From Perkinsus olseni (Eukaryota; Perkinsozoa; Perkinsida), in assembly GCA_013115125.1 (NCBI GenBank), contig JABANN010000097.1, positions 1 through 64,000 on the forward strand: a stretch of 64,000 bases of DNA. Direction: 5' to 3'. Shown here piece by piece: positions 23,652 through 34,445 of this stretch. The notes below the pieces were generated by a model. That model did not search any database. It was not told the origin of the DNA and saw only the letters and a list, made by a program, of their open reading frames with translations. The position numbers and the translations under genes were made by a program. How positions within the stretch are numbered: the stretch's first letter is position 1; each line of letters opens with the position of its first letter.

Positions 23652-26300
23652 ATGTTATACTACCGCTGCCTCCTCCTCCTCCTCCTCCTCTCCATCGGCT
23701 ATCTACTCTACCTGGTCGATGCGGCTCCACGGCGGAGACAGGTTGGGTCACTGCATACTCTGTGAATAGTATTGGCCATAGGTTGCTATATGGACAGACG
23801 TCCAGAATATTATAGTCAGCAAGGGGCGTCTCATCCCTGACTTCAATGGGTATCCATGCTTTACCTTAGGCTAATCACGTGCTACACTCTTAGGTCGGTA
23901 TATTTCTATTCGCTGCACCTATGGCCATCGGTGGAGTCGATATTGATGAGTATCCAGCTTAACACTACCAAATATGGCATGGAGACAGAGTTCACAAGCC
24001 CTTCGATATACATACAGGGTCATCATCAGTCTGAGCGTCCAATAGTCATCCCACTCTAGCGTGTCTAAGGTCAGTCCGTCCATGACTACACTCCCCTGGA
24101 GCCGATACAGCATAAAGTGATGCTTAACCATACAGCAGAGGCAATTGATATGGAGATATCAGTAGTGCCTTTAGAATGGTAGTGGGGGCATTCATACGGC
24201 TAGGTGCTATTAATAGATCCACTCAACGACGGTTGGCTCAGAAAGGCTCGTAGTGAATACATAATAAGAATAAAGAAGCCTCCTAATGTAGCCATGCCAT
24301 CATTACTTCGGCTACGTCTCTCGACCGTAGCTCAGCCGTCTGCTAGCCATTAATGGACTATCACTGTATGACGAATCGGGGGATCTCATTCCGGTCTTGG
24401 CCGAGGAAATCTGCCCCGCCTCAGCATCACCAATACCCCGGTATGTAGCAGTGGTTGAGGTAGTAGCATTACCATCTCGTAGGCCCTCACGGGGCACTGT
24501 GCTTTCATCAGCATCGTGTATCGGCTGTCTATGTGTTCCCTGAGTGCAGCACTCATGCCAGTGGATTCATGATAGATGGTGTAGAGGCCAGAGTCGGGAG
24601 TGGATATAAAATCGATATGGATGAGTACGGAGCGACAGTTAGGATAGTTCTCATAGTGGTCTTCCCCACCGGCCTGCCTGCATGCTCAGGAACGGATTTT
24701 CTTTGTGTCCTGCTTCCATAGGAGCTCCCAGTACACCAATGGCAGTCGGGTAGGTTGGCTGGACTGGGCTGGTTACGGTGGGGCCCGGGCTTCTAGGTGG
24801 AGCACTCATCCATCATGCTCGCTATTTATCGGAACTTATCGCCTATCGATAGGCGTGATGTATCGGTGGCCCTGCAGGACTCGGAGGGCGGTAGATGTAG
24901 TATTGGGGATGGTCATTCCTCATCTCATCGCCGGCCGTAGGTAGTACGTCCTTACCGCCTGGGGCGCACTCTCAGGGGGACATATACTGCCTAGCAACCA
25001 CCGATGTTGTACACTTTACATTTACGTACCCATCACGAGGGGGTAGTGCGCATGCTCATCAATAGTGGAGACCGCTAGTGGGCCCTGTATCAGGCACTCA
25101 AGTAGGCCAACTTGTAGGGATGATGGACCCGCTTGAAGTGATACCCGAGGTACCCACTGATGGTAGGTTATTAATCACGCGTAAGTCACTACTCCTTGTG
25201 CCGTCTCGGCATCAGCCATAACACTGCGATATCCGACCTCTACCACCTTTAAGTTGGTCCTCCCGTTTGCTTCTCCACTGCAGCCCGACCATACCACCTT
25301 GATAATAGTAGTGTACAGGAATGGATCATCTACAGGTTGGAATTGCCTCCACCATCACAGTGTTCCATCATTCCCGTAGGCCCGCCCGTTACCTCGTCCT
25401 CGGCTCTGCTGCTGTCAACTACGACCTTCACTTCGGATCAACGCGGGACAACTCAATCACCAGCCACAACAACAACAACAATAACAAGAACAAGAACAAC
25501 ATCAACAACGCTGGAGCCCTCAGCGACATCAACTCACCCTATCAATACCACTATTACGACACCACATACAAGTGGTCCAGATCTTACTTCGGCTGTTGGA
25601 CCATCTACTACTACAACCATCACATCATTCTCCGGAGAGGCTCCCACTGCCACCACAAGACCTCCTCCTCGGTCCAGCGCCGGATGGTGGGATACGGGGG
25701 AGACCACACTGTACTGCTAGGGGCCATATCATCGCCGCCTTACCCCCTGGTCAGTTGGCCTAATTACCCTACATCGGGTGAGCCAACACTAAGGCTCAGC
25801 TGCATGGACGCAGCTGGATGCCGATGTGCTCTGCTAGATGGATACTTCTACTTTTGCGTCGTCCTGGATGAGGTGATCGCTTTACTACCGCCCCACGGTA
25901 CGATCCTCGCAGGTAGAAACAGTCCAGCTGATTGCAACCCTGCAGACATCGGAGGAAGGGGAAGATGGGCGTCGAGTGGGTGTGGTAGGCGACTGTCCAT
26001 TATATAGCAGCTTCCTCGCCTAGGTTGGCCAAGTTACCCTACTTGATGATGCTGGCAAGGTTGTTGTGACTAGTTTCCGGCCTGGAGAAGTTACCGACGA
26101 AGTCAGTATACCAGTAGGCTCACCACCCTTCACCAGTACCAATACCTCATCCATCTCAGCGTGTTCCCTATCACCGAATGATTGTCCGCCTCGAATCGTA
26201 CTCACCTCATGATCATCCTCATGGCATATTCGATGCCTTCATATCGACTAAGTATTGTACCCGTCCTCCGTCCCTCACTAAGCTTTCATCACCCTAGGCT

Positions 26301-26354
<54 letters not shown>

Positions 26355-26487
26355 GTCGACTCGGCTGGTAGAGGATTACCCTCTCATGTTCGTCCGTGCT
26401 AAGGATTGGAGCCATGGTCTGCATGCATACCAGCGTATCATCTCCCCGCCCTCCCGGACCATCCCTCCAACACAGTCTCCGGCGTAA
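23652..26487 (+). CDS. predicted secreted Thr/Ser-rich protein, unknown family
   Basis: Starts [20 protein letters not shown], a clear signal peptide with a likely cut after LVDA. Phase-matched short introns then join beta-rich exons: NIIVSKGRLIPDFNG, SVYFYSLHLWPSVESILMS, TKYGMETEFTSPSIYIQGHH, YIIRIKKPPNVAMPSLLRLR, FMIDGVEARVGSGYKIDMDE, VEHSSIMLAIYRNLSPIDRR, and VGMMDPLEVIPEVPTDGRL. A Thr-rich, mucin-like stretch follows (about 25340-25720), then VGQVTLLDDAGKVVVTSFRP, and last a run of about 20 Ser coded by TCA repeats. No membrane anchor was seen, but not all exons are resolved. The Thr/Ser content suggests O-glycosylation. It could be a surface or extracellular matrix protein. The start lies only about 100 bases after the CSN7 stop. 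Possibly more than one gene. Confidence 0.5.
26301..26354. repeat. (ATC/TCA)n microsatellite
   Basis: About 18 perfect triplets. In the proposed frame they code poly-Ser near the C terminus of the secreted protein, so length changes would alter the protein without a frameshift. Confidence 0.95.
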
Positions 26488-26712
26488 ACCCTTATCTCGC
26501 CCAATCCGGTATCTCTCACCGCAGATACATCATTCCGGAGGCTACGCCGAGCTATTAGTATCGAGACCCCGTTTGCTAGTGTCGTTGCATGCCACCAGTT
26601 GACTCAATCTAATAGTTCCTCTCTCTTATTTGGCCTGTGTAGTGTTGAGTGGAGGCTAGCAGTGGGTGCAGTGTTAAATCGTAGTAGATTGTTTTCACGC
26701 CCCATCATCAGC

Positions 26713-27691
<979 letters not shown>

Positions 27692-27989
27692 TAACGAGGA
27701 ATACGACGACCAATACTATTTTTACATAATTACCACCTCCTGTAGCAGCTGACCCTTGTCGTCGTCGTCGTCGTCGTGGCTTATATACTATACCGCTATT
27801 CATAGTGATCGTCACAGCAGGATCAGCAATGTGGATGCATAACACTACTACCGTGGGGGCGCTGACTCTGCTGCTTTGATCGGTGCTGTTGTTGAGGATA
27901 GTTTCCATCGTCTCATTGCTGCCTTTCAGTACGTGTTGAGTTCCCGTCAGTTGCTTCACCTTGCTCTCGCCGACTAGAGTGTATTGGGT
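27692..27989. other. intergenic; minus-strand open stretch not supported
   Basis: A minus-strand open stretch of 123 codons starts at 28004 and has a short hydrophobic run (VKIVLVVVFLVIM), but it is antisense to the Rab11 3' end and to the next gene's start, shows no family and no splice support. I read the region as the spacer between two plus-strand genes. Confidence 0.35.
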
Positions 27990-30900
27990 ATGGGGGTGCG
28001 GCACGAGGGTGAAGCGAAGAGGAACCGACCAACCCGACTGGACAGTATCGCAGCTAGTGGTAGACTAGAGGGACTAGAGGCAGAACTGAATCACTGGATA
28101 GCTGATACAATAGACGCACACGATCAGCATGCTACGCGGCATCTAGTAGACGGCCATAGCCCCCAGCAGACTAGCAGCAGCGTCCTCTTAGGTAGAGGAG
28201 GTCTCCCAGTTGTGCTCGAAGTGGACCTCGAACCGCACACTACCTAGTAGGGTGGTCGTAGAGATGCTGAACAGGGTCGAACGAGGATTGAATAGGGTGA
28301 TGCCAATGGACCTCAGCTCGAGGGGCTACACAATGCCACTTAGATGCCTCACACTAGTAATACACGCAGTTTGCTACTGTACAATATAGCTAACATCTAC
28401 CGCAAGAAGAGGGACTACAGGGAAGCCTGCATGTATGACTACAATAATGAGGCAGGTCGCTGCTGCTGATGTATTGGTACGTAGGTACCTATCAGCGGCA
28501 CTCGATGATACCGAGACCTACCTCTCCTCCGTGATCAATCTCAACCTTGCGGAGGTCCTCGCCAAGCTTGGCCGTCATGAGGAGGCATTCGGTCATGCTT
28601 CGAGGTCGGATAGGATATCCAGTTCGAAGATACTTCATGATTCTCATCAGGGCGATAGCGATACTTACGAACCTGCCAGAGACCAATGGCCACCATTCAC
28701 AATCCTCCAGTACCTCCTCCAGGACGGCAGTGCACTGTGTTGAACCAGCCGTGCTGTGGGCCACTGCTGCCGCATACGACATCATAGCGACAGAGTTGGC
28801 GCATCTCGGACAAGTAGGACGATTACTATGCAGTGCCAACTATCGTCAACACAGATCAGAGACGCCGTTAGAGCGCATCTACAAGCATATGAATTTGCTG
28901 TTGCCGCGGCTGGCCCCCACGGGCATGGTCAGTAGTTCTCATTGCTCTACGATAGAACGCCATCCCTGCGTCATAGATACCCCGGCTGTCGGATCCTATC
29001 GCCACCGGTATCTTATGGCCACTCTGAGGCTCCCAGAGCCTACGTCAGCGAAGCCCGCCCGAGAGACCTATCGCTGTGTCAACTGGCCTGCATCTTCTGC
29101 TCGTACCAAAAACGTTGACAGCAGCAGGCATTCACCACGAAGTGCGCCAGACCAGCTATCGTAATGATTAGTCACGCGTATTCAGGTGACCTCAAGAGGC
29201 GGTCTACCGGTCGGAGAACTTCGACTACGACCGGAACTCGGAGGGACCGGAGATGCTCACCCCAGCCACGGGAGAGTCTATTAGTCGATAGAGTGTGCAT
29301 CAACAGCGACTACAGCCCCCTCCCTCACAGCCTTCATCACAGGCTCGGCAATTCGACAACTTCAATGTAAAAGTATACGATCGCGAGGATGGTGTGTTGA
29401 TTCGAGCCACGGATGCTCTATCCACCCACCGCACTACGGTGCCTGGGTAGGGGAAGGGGGTGATGCCACCCCGCTACGTCCCTTCATAGGTATGTATACA
29501 TCAGCGATGGGGATCTAGCCAACCTACTGTACCATTACTCGGGCCCCTATCACCATGGTACAGGACCTCGCTAGGGCTGCTGTTATTTGGTCACTGGGTG
29601 CTCTGCAAGGTGCCCCCACCAACGACTACGAGGACACGAGAGAGTTCCTTCGTGCCCTCTGTGATAGTGTAACCATCAAGCGGAGCACTACTGTTGCAGG
29701 GAAGAGCTTATCGATCACATTCCAGTCACCAGAGGTCCTCCTCGTCCACCCTCCTCAGTAGCAGTCATTGCGTAGGTCTACCGATCCCTCAACATACTGG
29801 GTCAAGCGAAGCACAGGGGCTTGTCTGGGAGAACGGCAGCGGGTGATTCGCGGTCTCACTTCCCCCGCAGCGTCCACTTGCATGGTGCAGGATCTCTCAC
29901 ACCCCGAGCACCCTTGGGCAGACGACTACACGAGATGAGGCGGAGACGGTAGAGGGCAACACCCAACTGGGAATCTCCTCAAACAAGGGATCAGGTTCCG
30001 TAGAGCTGAGGCGTCCTCCCAACAACAACAACAACATGTACACAGCGCCATGACCAACACCAAAGCATACTATGATAATTATGGATTCCACGGTTTCTGC
30101 TCCGGTGGCAGAGGAGACCCCTTTCTCTCCGCCTACTACGGCGAGGACAAGGTGTATTCACAGGACGGCACGGCAGACCTCTTCTCATCGGAGGTGGGGC
30201 TGCCTGCAGTACCACTCAAGACCGCTGATGCTAGCAGGTGGAGGGAGAGGAGATGAGCGAGGCGAGTAGTAGCAGTGGATTCACCAGCCCCCACAGGGTA
30301 TGCAAGCATCCTCACCTCACCTCTCTTGCGGCCGAAATATCTTGCAGGGGTTCTCCCCTACCTTACCTGAGGCTGCGCCGCGTATGAACCAGTCAAGGAG
30401 GCCCTCTGGTGGTAGAAGACTCTTCGCCAACACATCGGGTACTACTCATTGGATGGTCCTGTAAATCGGTCAGATGGTAGCAGGCAGCGGCCCGAAGAGC
30501 GCTCGGCTCCTTGTACCTTCATCTAGCGGGATGGTCGCCGCTAACGCCGCCCCGAGGCGAGCAAACACGAGCCGGGGACCCAGTAGAAGATCTAGAACTA
30601 GGGGAGTCACCTCTCTGCCGACAGCGTATCCACACGATCAACTGGTGGGCATGGAGGAGGCGCTCTACTGGCGGCAACACAGGTCATCGTGAGAATTTAG
30701 CGAATGACAATAGTCCCGGCTTCATTAGGCGACCAATGGACGACAGCAGATGCTTAGCGGCGCGAGGGAGTGGTAGGGTACTCGATCAAGTTTCCAAGAT
30801 ATATCGACCGACGGAGCGTCCCCGTCCGAGGAGTGCCTTCACTAACCCGCAGACAGGCGGAACCCATCAACCACGAATACAGTCTTCCCGGTCGCGGTGA

Positions 30901-31683
30901 GTACTGATGATAGCCCCACAATCCCGCTGTCTGTCCCGCCACCTCTTCAGTCCCCAGTCCGCTCGCCGTCCAGCCTCTGCACGTAGCCAGCCTAGGTCCG
31001 CTGCTGCCGCCGATGATCCGTCAGCTCAAATAGATCGCTACATGCGGTCTCTCGTTGATGGGGCTGGCCATGACCGTAAGCTCATCAGTACTTGGACGAG
31101 TCAACTGCAATGCATTTTCCACTTGCAGGGTTGGGCAACTTGACGCGGCCTATATCCTCTAAGAGCAGGAAGCATCGTCGAGAGTATCATGAACCCGCTG
31201 CCGTGGAGCCAGGGTTCGTGTAGGTAGGCGGTTGTGATAATGCTGTGTCGCAAGAGCCGGTAAGGGCTCAGATATGACGACCCCACCGAAGACCCCGTGC
31301 TCGACTCGGTGGAAGAGATCTTGGAAGATCCACATGAGGTGGAAGAAGTGAGAATTCTCGAGTCTTCCCTCGTGCTCATATCCATCTATAAGCTGTCAGG
31401 AAGCTCTGTTCACGGAGGAGGATCTCATACTCGAAGGTCCAGAAGATTATAGGCCTCAGGAAACCGAAAATGATACCTTCAGCGGCCGATCATCGCAGGT
31501 GAACCCCCGTTGGAAGGCTGGGTGGGGGCTGATCGTTGTCAGGAGTGCTCGGATGCTGCTCTGTTCGAACACCTCTCCTATGAGGTGGATGATTATCCAC
31601 TGCAATACGACGAGAGCGAGGATGTGAGCCATGCTATCGCCGGATCAGCCTTCGTAAGGAAATTGGCGACGCCGCCTGAGTGA
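27990..31683 (+). CDS. TPR-containing protein, probably one large gene
   Basis: Starts MGVRHEGEAKRNRPTRLDS. Phase-matched introns join RHLVEEVSQLCSKWTSNRTL, NSLLLYNIANIYRKKRDYRE, SVINLNLAEVLAKLGRHEEA, then WATAAAYDIIATELAHLGQI and RDAVRAHLQAYEFAVAAAG. The alternation of these helices looks like tetratricopeptide repeats, a protein-binding fold. Further exons give NFNVKVYDREDGVLIRATDA, GYVYISDGDLANLLYHYSG, FLRALCDSVTIKRSTTVAG, a long Ser/Arg-rich stretch with few clear joins (29.8-31.1 kb), and an acidic end (EEILEDPHEVEE, LFTEEDLILEGPEDY) stopping at 31681-31683. Whether the 5' TPR part and the 3' acidic part are one gene is not shown. No orthologue recognised. Confidence 0.45.
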
Positions 31684-31873
31684 TGCCTTGCATGTGGTTT
31701 CAAGGAGGAGCTTCCTCACTCGCCGTCGAACTCGCGCGAACCACGACCAAGCTCGCCCCCGGCCAGACGAGTACCACTAGGGTGGCGTCCCTCGAATGAG
31801 GAGAGTGGATCAGTCGAGATTAGCGGTGAACAAGACATTTCGCCATCGACATAGCAGCCGAGGGGCCAGTGTC

Positions 31874-32044
31874 ATGATTTCACGCAGCTTCTCATTGTTC
31901 GCCTTGTGTTTGGTTGTGAGTCTCACTACCATGTCATCGGTGCCCCATGCATCATAGATGAAATCCCCTTTTCGCTTTGAGGAGCTCACATGTAATCAGG
32001 TGTTGGAGACCTGGCGTGAGGGATGCTTGAGCGCTGCCACGTGA
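31874..32044 (+). pseudogene. small secreted-peptide reading frame interrupted by TAG
   Basis: An ATG at 31874 opens MISRSFSLFALCLVVSLTTM, a good signal peptide with likely cleavage near PHAS, then an in-frame TAG at codon 28. The frame goes on after it for 28 codons with two Cys (TCNQVLETWREGCL) to TGA at 32042. It could be a dead small secreted gene, a readthrough case, an unrecognised splice, or chance. It sits in an otherwise empty 500-base gap. Confidence 0.3.
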
Positions 32045-32186
32045 ATAAGTCCTCACTAGATTGGCCGTTTTTGAGTGTTCAGTCTATTGACACGCTTTGC
32101 TGTCCTTATCCTTGGGTTGATGGAAACTATTCACTCCGCCGCATCGACTCACAAAGAATACTATGAACACAACAAGCTGATGTATC

Positions 32187-32723
32187 TCATGTATCGATTA
32201 CTTTAGCGTCACAAGGGCTCTGCCCCGGCCGCCTACACCCGAAGTCGGTCTTACAGGAGGGGCACTCTGAGCTCTCCTCGAGCAGCCAGCGATCAATGCA
32301 GGTAGCGTGGAAGTGATGCAAACAAGGCAGGGTCCGCATGAAGCACGCTGGAGTGTACTCCTCCATGCATATGGCACATGTCCTCTGCTTGTGCTGCTCG
32401 TCGTAACGCCATCTTGGGAAGGTTTCCAGTACGGCTGGATCGATACCACGATACTCAGCAGGAGCCTCTTCTCTATTATCTTCGGTCAAAGTATCAAGGA
32501 ACGTCCCACTCTCGCCCGGAGGGGTACCATGAAAGTGGATTTGAGAGGAGGACGAAGAGGACGATGACGATTCCACCGGCGGGGCTCGCCTTTCGACGGA
32601 CACAGTGTCGCAGAGGACATCCGCGAAGCGACCGAGCCTGCACGGACGTATCTCATCGGAGGGTCGTCGAAGGGTTGGCGGCGCGACCTCTACATCAGCA
32701 TGTAATGAATCGATGAAATCCAT
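32187..32723 (-). CDS. RING-H2 finger protein, putative E3 ubiquitin ligase
   Basis: Single open exon starting at ATG 32723 (MDFIDSLHADVEV). A low-complexity linker with nine Ser (about residues 52-60) leads to a complete RING-H2 near the C terminus: CAIC, then C.HHFH.TC and WLLEESSECPSC, matching C-x2-C, C-x-H-x2-H-x2-C, C-x2-C. The Trp before the last CxxC is the usual E2-contact residue. No transmembrane segment lies in this exon. Another minus-strand open stretch upstream (32757-33029) has a hydrophobic patch and could be a 5' exon, but no phase-correct join was found. Substrates unknown. Confidence 0.75.
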   Translation of the reverse strand: MDFIDSLHADVEVAPPTLRRPSDEIRPCRLGRFADVLCDTVSVERRAPPVESSSSSSSSSQIHFHGTPPGESGTFLDTLTEDNREEAPAEYRGIDPAVLETFPRWRYDEQHKQRTCAICMEEYTPACFMRTLPCLHHFHATCIDRWLLEESSECPSCKTDFGCRRPGQSPCDAKVIDT

Positions 32724-32756
32724 TGGATGAATCAACTGCAGGGAAGTTGGTGCCTT

Positions 32757-33029
32757 TCACCATTCTATTATGTATTCAAGACAACCAGAGCAGTAGTTGA
32801 GAAAGAGAATGGCTGTAATGCGCCTGAAATCGAAGGTGTAGAAAAAAAGATGGCCAAGGAATCGCCCAAACGGTGTTGAACGAGTTTGTCTCCTCCAAGA
32901 GTCAACGTAACTTCGACGACGAGAGCCACGACGGTGCGAGCTCAGATCTAAGAGAAAACTAGTCCCACGAAGGGAGGAGAATTCTGTCGAGGAAGGACGC
33001 ATCTCGGGACTTCCGGGGCATCGTCGCAT
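32757..33029 (-). CDS. possible upstream exon or small gene
   Basis: An ATG-led 90-codon frame, Arg/Ser-rich at first, then hydrophobic (RFLGHLFFYTFDFRRITAIL). It lies about 35 bases upstream of the RING-H2 ATG. A donor-like gtgaaagg and acceptor-like ccctgcag flank the gap, but the phases do not match, so the link to the RING gene remains unproven. Confidence 0.25.
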   Translation of the reverse strand: MRRCPGSPEMRPSSTEFSSLRGTSFLLDLSSHRRGSRRRSYVDSWRRQTRSTPFGRFLGHLFFYTFDFRRITAILFLNYCSGCLEYIIEW

Positions 33030-33068
33030 TCGTTACATGCAAGCTCACCTCGACATCTGCAATCAAAG

Positions 33069-33482
33069 ATGGTAGCCTCTTCGACGACAGCTGAGGCGAT
33101 TCCTTCTACGTCGTCTGCAGTGGTGGCGCGCGGAAGTCAGACCTCGGACACGACCTGCAGTACGAGTATCGTGATTCACGGGGTCCTACACAGAGCGATC
33201 CGTAACACCAGAGACGAAGTGACTATTCAACACAATCCGAAGCACACCCCCACGCTTCCCTCGATTCATTCGGGAGCTCACATCCTCTTCTCCTCAACTG
33301 CAGAAGGCCGATGGCATCAGCGAGTATGCCGAGAAGAGGACGGACAAAGCCTGTACGAGATCCTTCGACCTCCGATGGCCTCCCAACGATGTCGCGCCGA
33401 GCCTCCTGAGGGATGAAGATCCAATAGCATACTACTCTACCAAGGGCGCTAGCTACTACCCGCTCGCTGTACGATGGAGCTG
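33069..33482 (+). CDS. hypothetical protein, spliced
   Basis: All three plus frames stay open for long stretches here. The most protein-like 3' frame reads RFIRELTSSSPQLQKADGIS, EKRTDKACTRSFDLRWPPND and LLRDEDPIAYYSTKGASYYP, ending at a TGA near 33482. The 5' part may be a Ser/Thr-rich exon from ATG 33069 (MVASSTTAEAIPSTSSAVV) joined by an intron. No family recognised. Convergent with the PX gene. Confidence 0.3.
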
Positions 33483-33655
33483 AAGGAGCTGCAGTCGCAG
33501 TGTATCCATGCAGGGCTTGCCTTTCATCAGGGTTCCCTGTTGAGGTACCAGCGGTCGAATGTGGACCTGTGAATCCTCAATCCAGCAGCATAACCGAAGA
33601 GGCGACTCCTTGTCAAGGAGTCCTTGAAGCCCTACTATCGGCCGCAGCTGTCCGG

Positions 33656-34267
33656 TTATCGAAGTGCAAGAATTCGGATATGACTAGCTTCTTGACAGGA
33701 TGACCAGCAGGGAAGGGCGTGATGAAGGATAGGAGAGTCCTGAAGACACCAATCACACCAAGGCACTGATGAAAAGGATGCCCACTGAATGAAGAGCTCC
33801 AGCTCTCTACGCTGCCCCTCTGCAAGATTCTCATCGAAACGGGTAGATGTCCCGAGACGAGGAGGCGCCGGTAGGGGGGACCTGAGGCACTATGCTGCCT
33901 GAACTCCCCTATGCTTCTTATCCTACGGTGTTGCCATGCCAGTGAGCTCCTCGAAGTCCATCGCTAGTGCTTGGAACTCACTAAAACGTCGGGATACATC
34001 GTACCTAGCAAACTCCATAGCATAGACAAGGAGGAGAACCCCATACTCATGCTGCCATCCCCCAGCCGTGGTGGCCAGGACATGGATGGGGTAGTGAGGG
34101 ATGGGGGAGGCCTGGATAGGAGGGGAAGAGGGTGCTGGTAAAGTCAAGGTTAATGTGTATTCATCGGCCGCATCTACCATTGAGGATATAAATGTATTGC
34201 TGAGGAGAAGCCGCGGATGGTCACAATGACGCAACTCAGGTGAGAACTGATAGCATGCGGTAGGCAT
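33656..34267 (-). CDS. PX-domain protein
   Basis: Phosphoinositide-binding module used in endosomal sorting. From ATG 34267 (MPTACYQFSPELRHC) the frame gives MVDAADEYTLTLTLPAP, YAMEFARYDVSRRFSEFQAL and MDFEELTG, then a 46-nt intron, then SPLPAPPRLGTSTRFDENLA and EGQRRELELFIQ. R/YDVSRRFSEF is the core PX basic motif. The proline-rich turn followed by the R..ELE.FIQ helix is the usual PX ending. The 3' end (TAA at 33656) is one reading; the last exon could be spliced differently. It lies about 180 bases downstream of cenH3 on the same strand. Confidence 0.68.
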
Positions 34268-34445
34268 TGATCCCCAGTGGTAGGGGAGGAAACGTAGCAG
34301 TACTCGGAGTTGGTGGGGGGGGGCAGTGAGGAGGGCCGCGATCGCACATGCAGCAGCAGCAGCAGTACTATGATTATGTCATGAGCATTTAATATTAGTA
34401 TCATGCAGTGTGGCACTTGTACGTAATCATCATCGTTAATTGATA

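Noticed and set aside
25321-26007. 228-codon plus frame starting MDHLQVGIASTITVFHHSRR
   Set aside because: The neighbouring Thr-rich frame and phase-matched exons give a more coherent product; this frame ignores clear splice sites.
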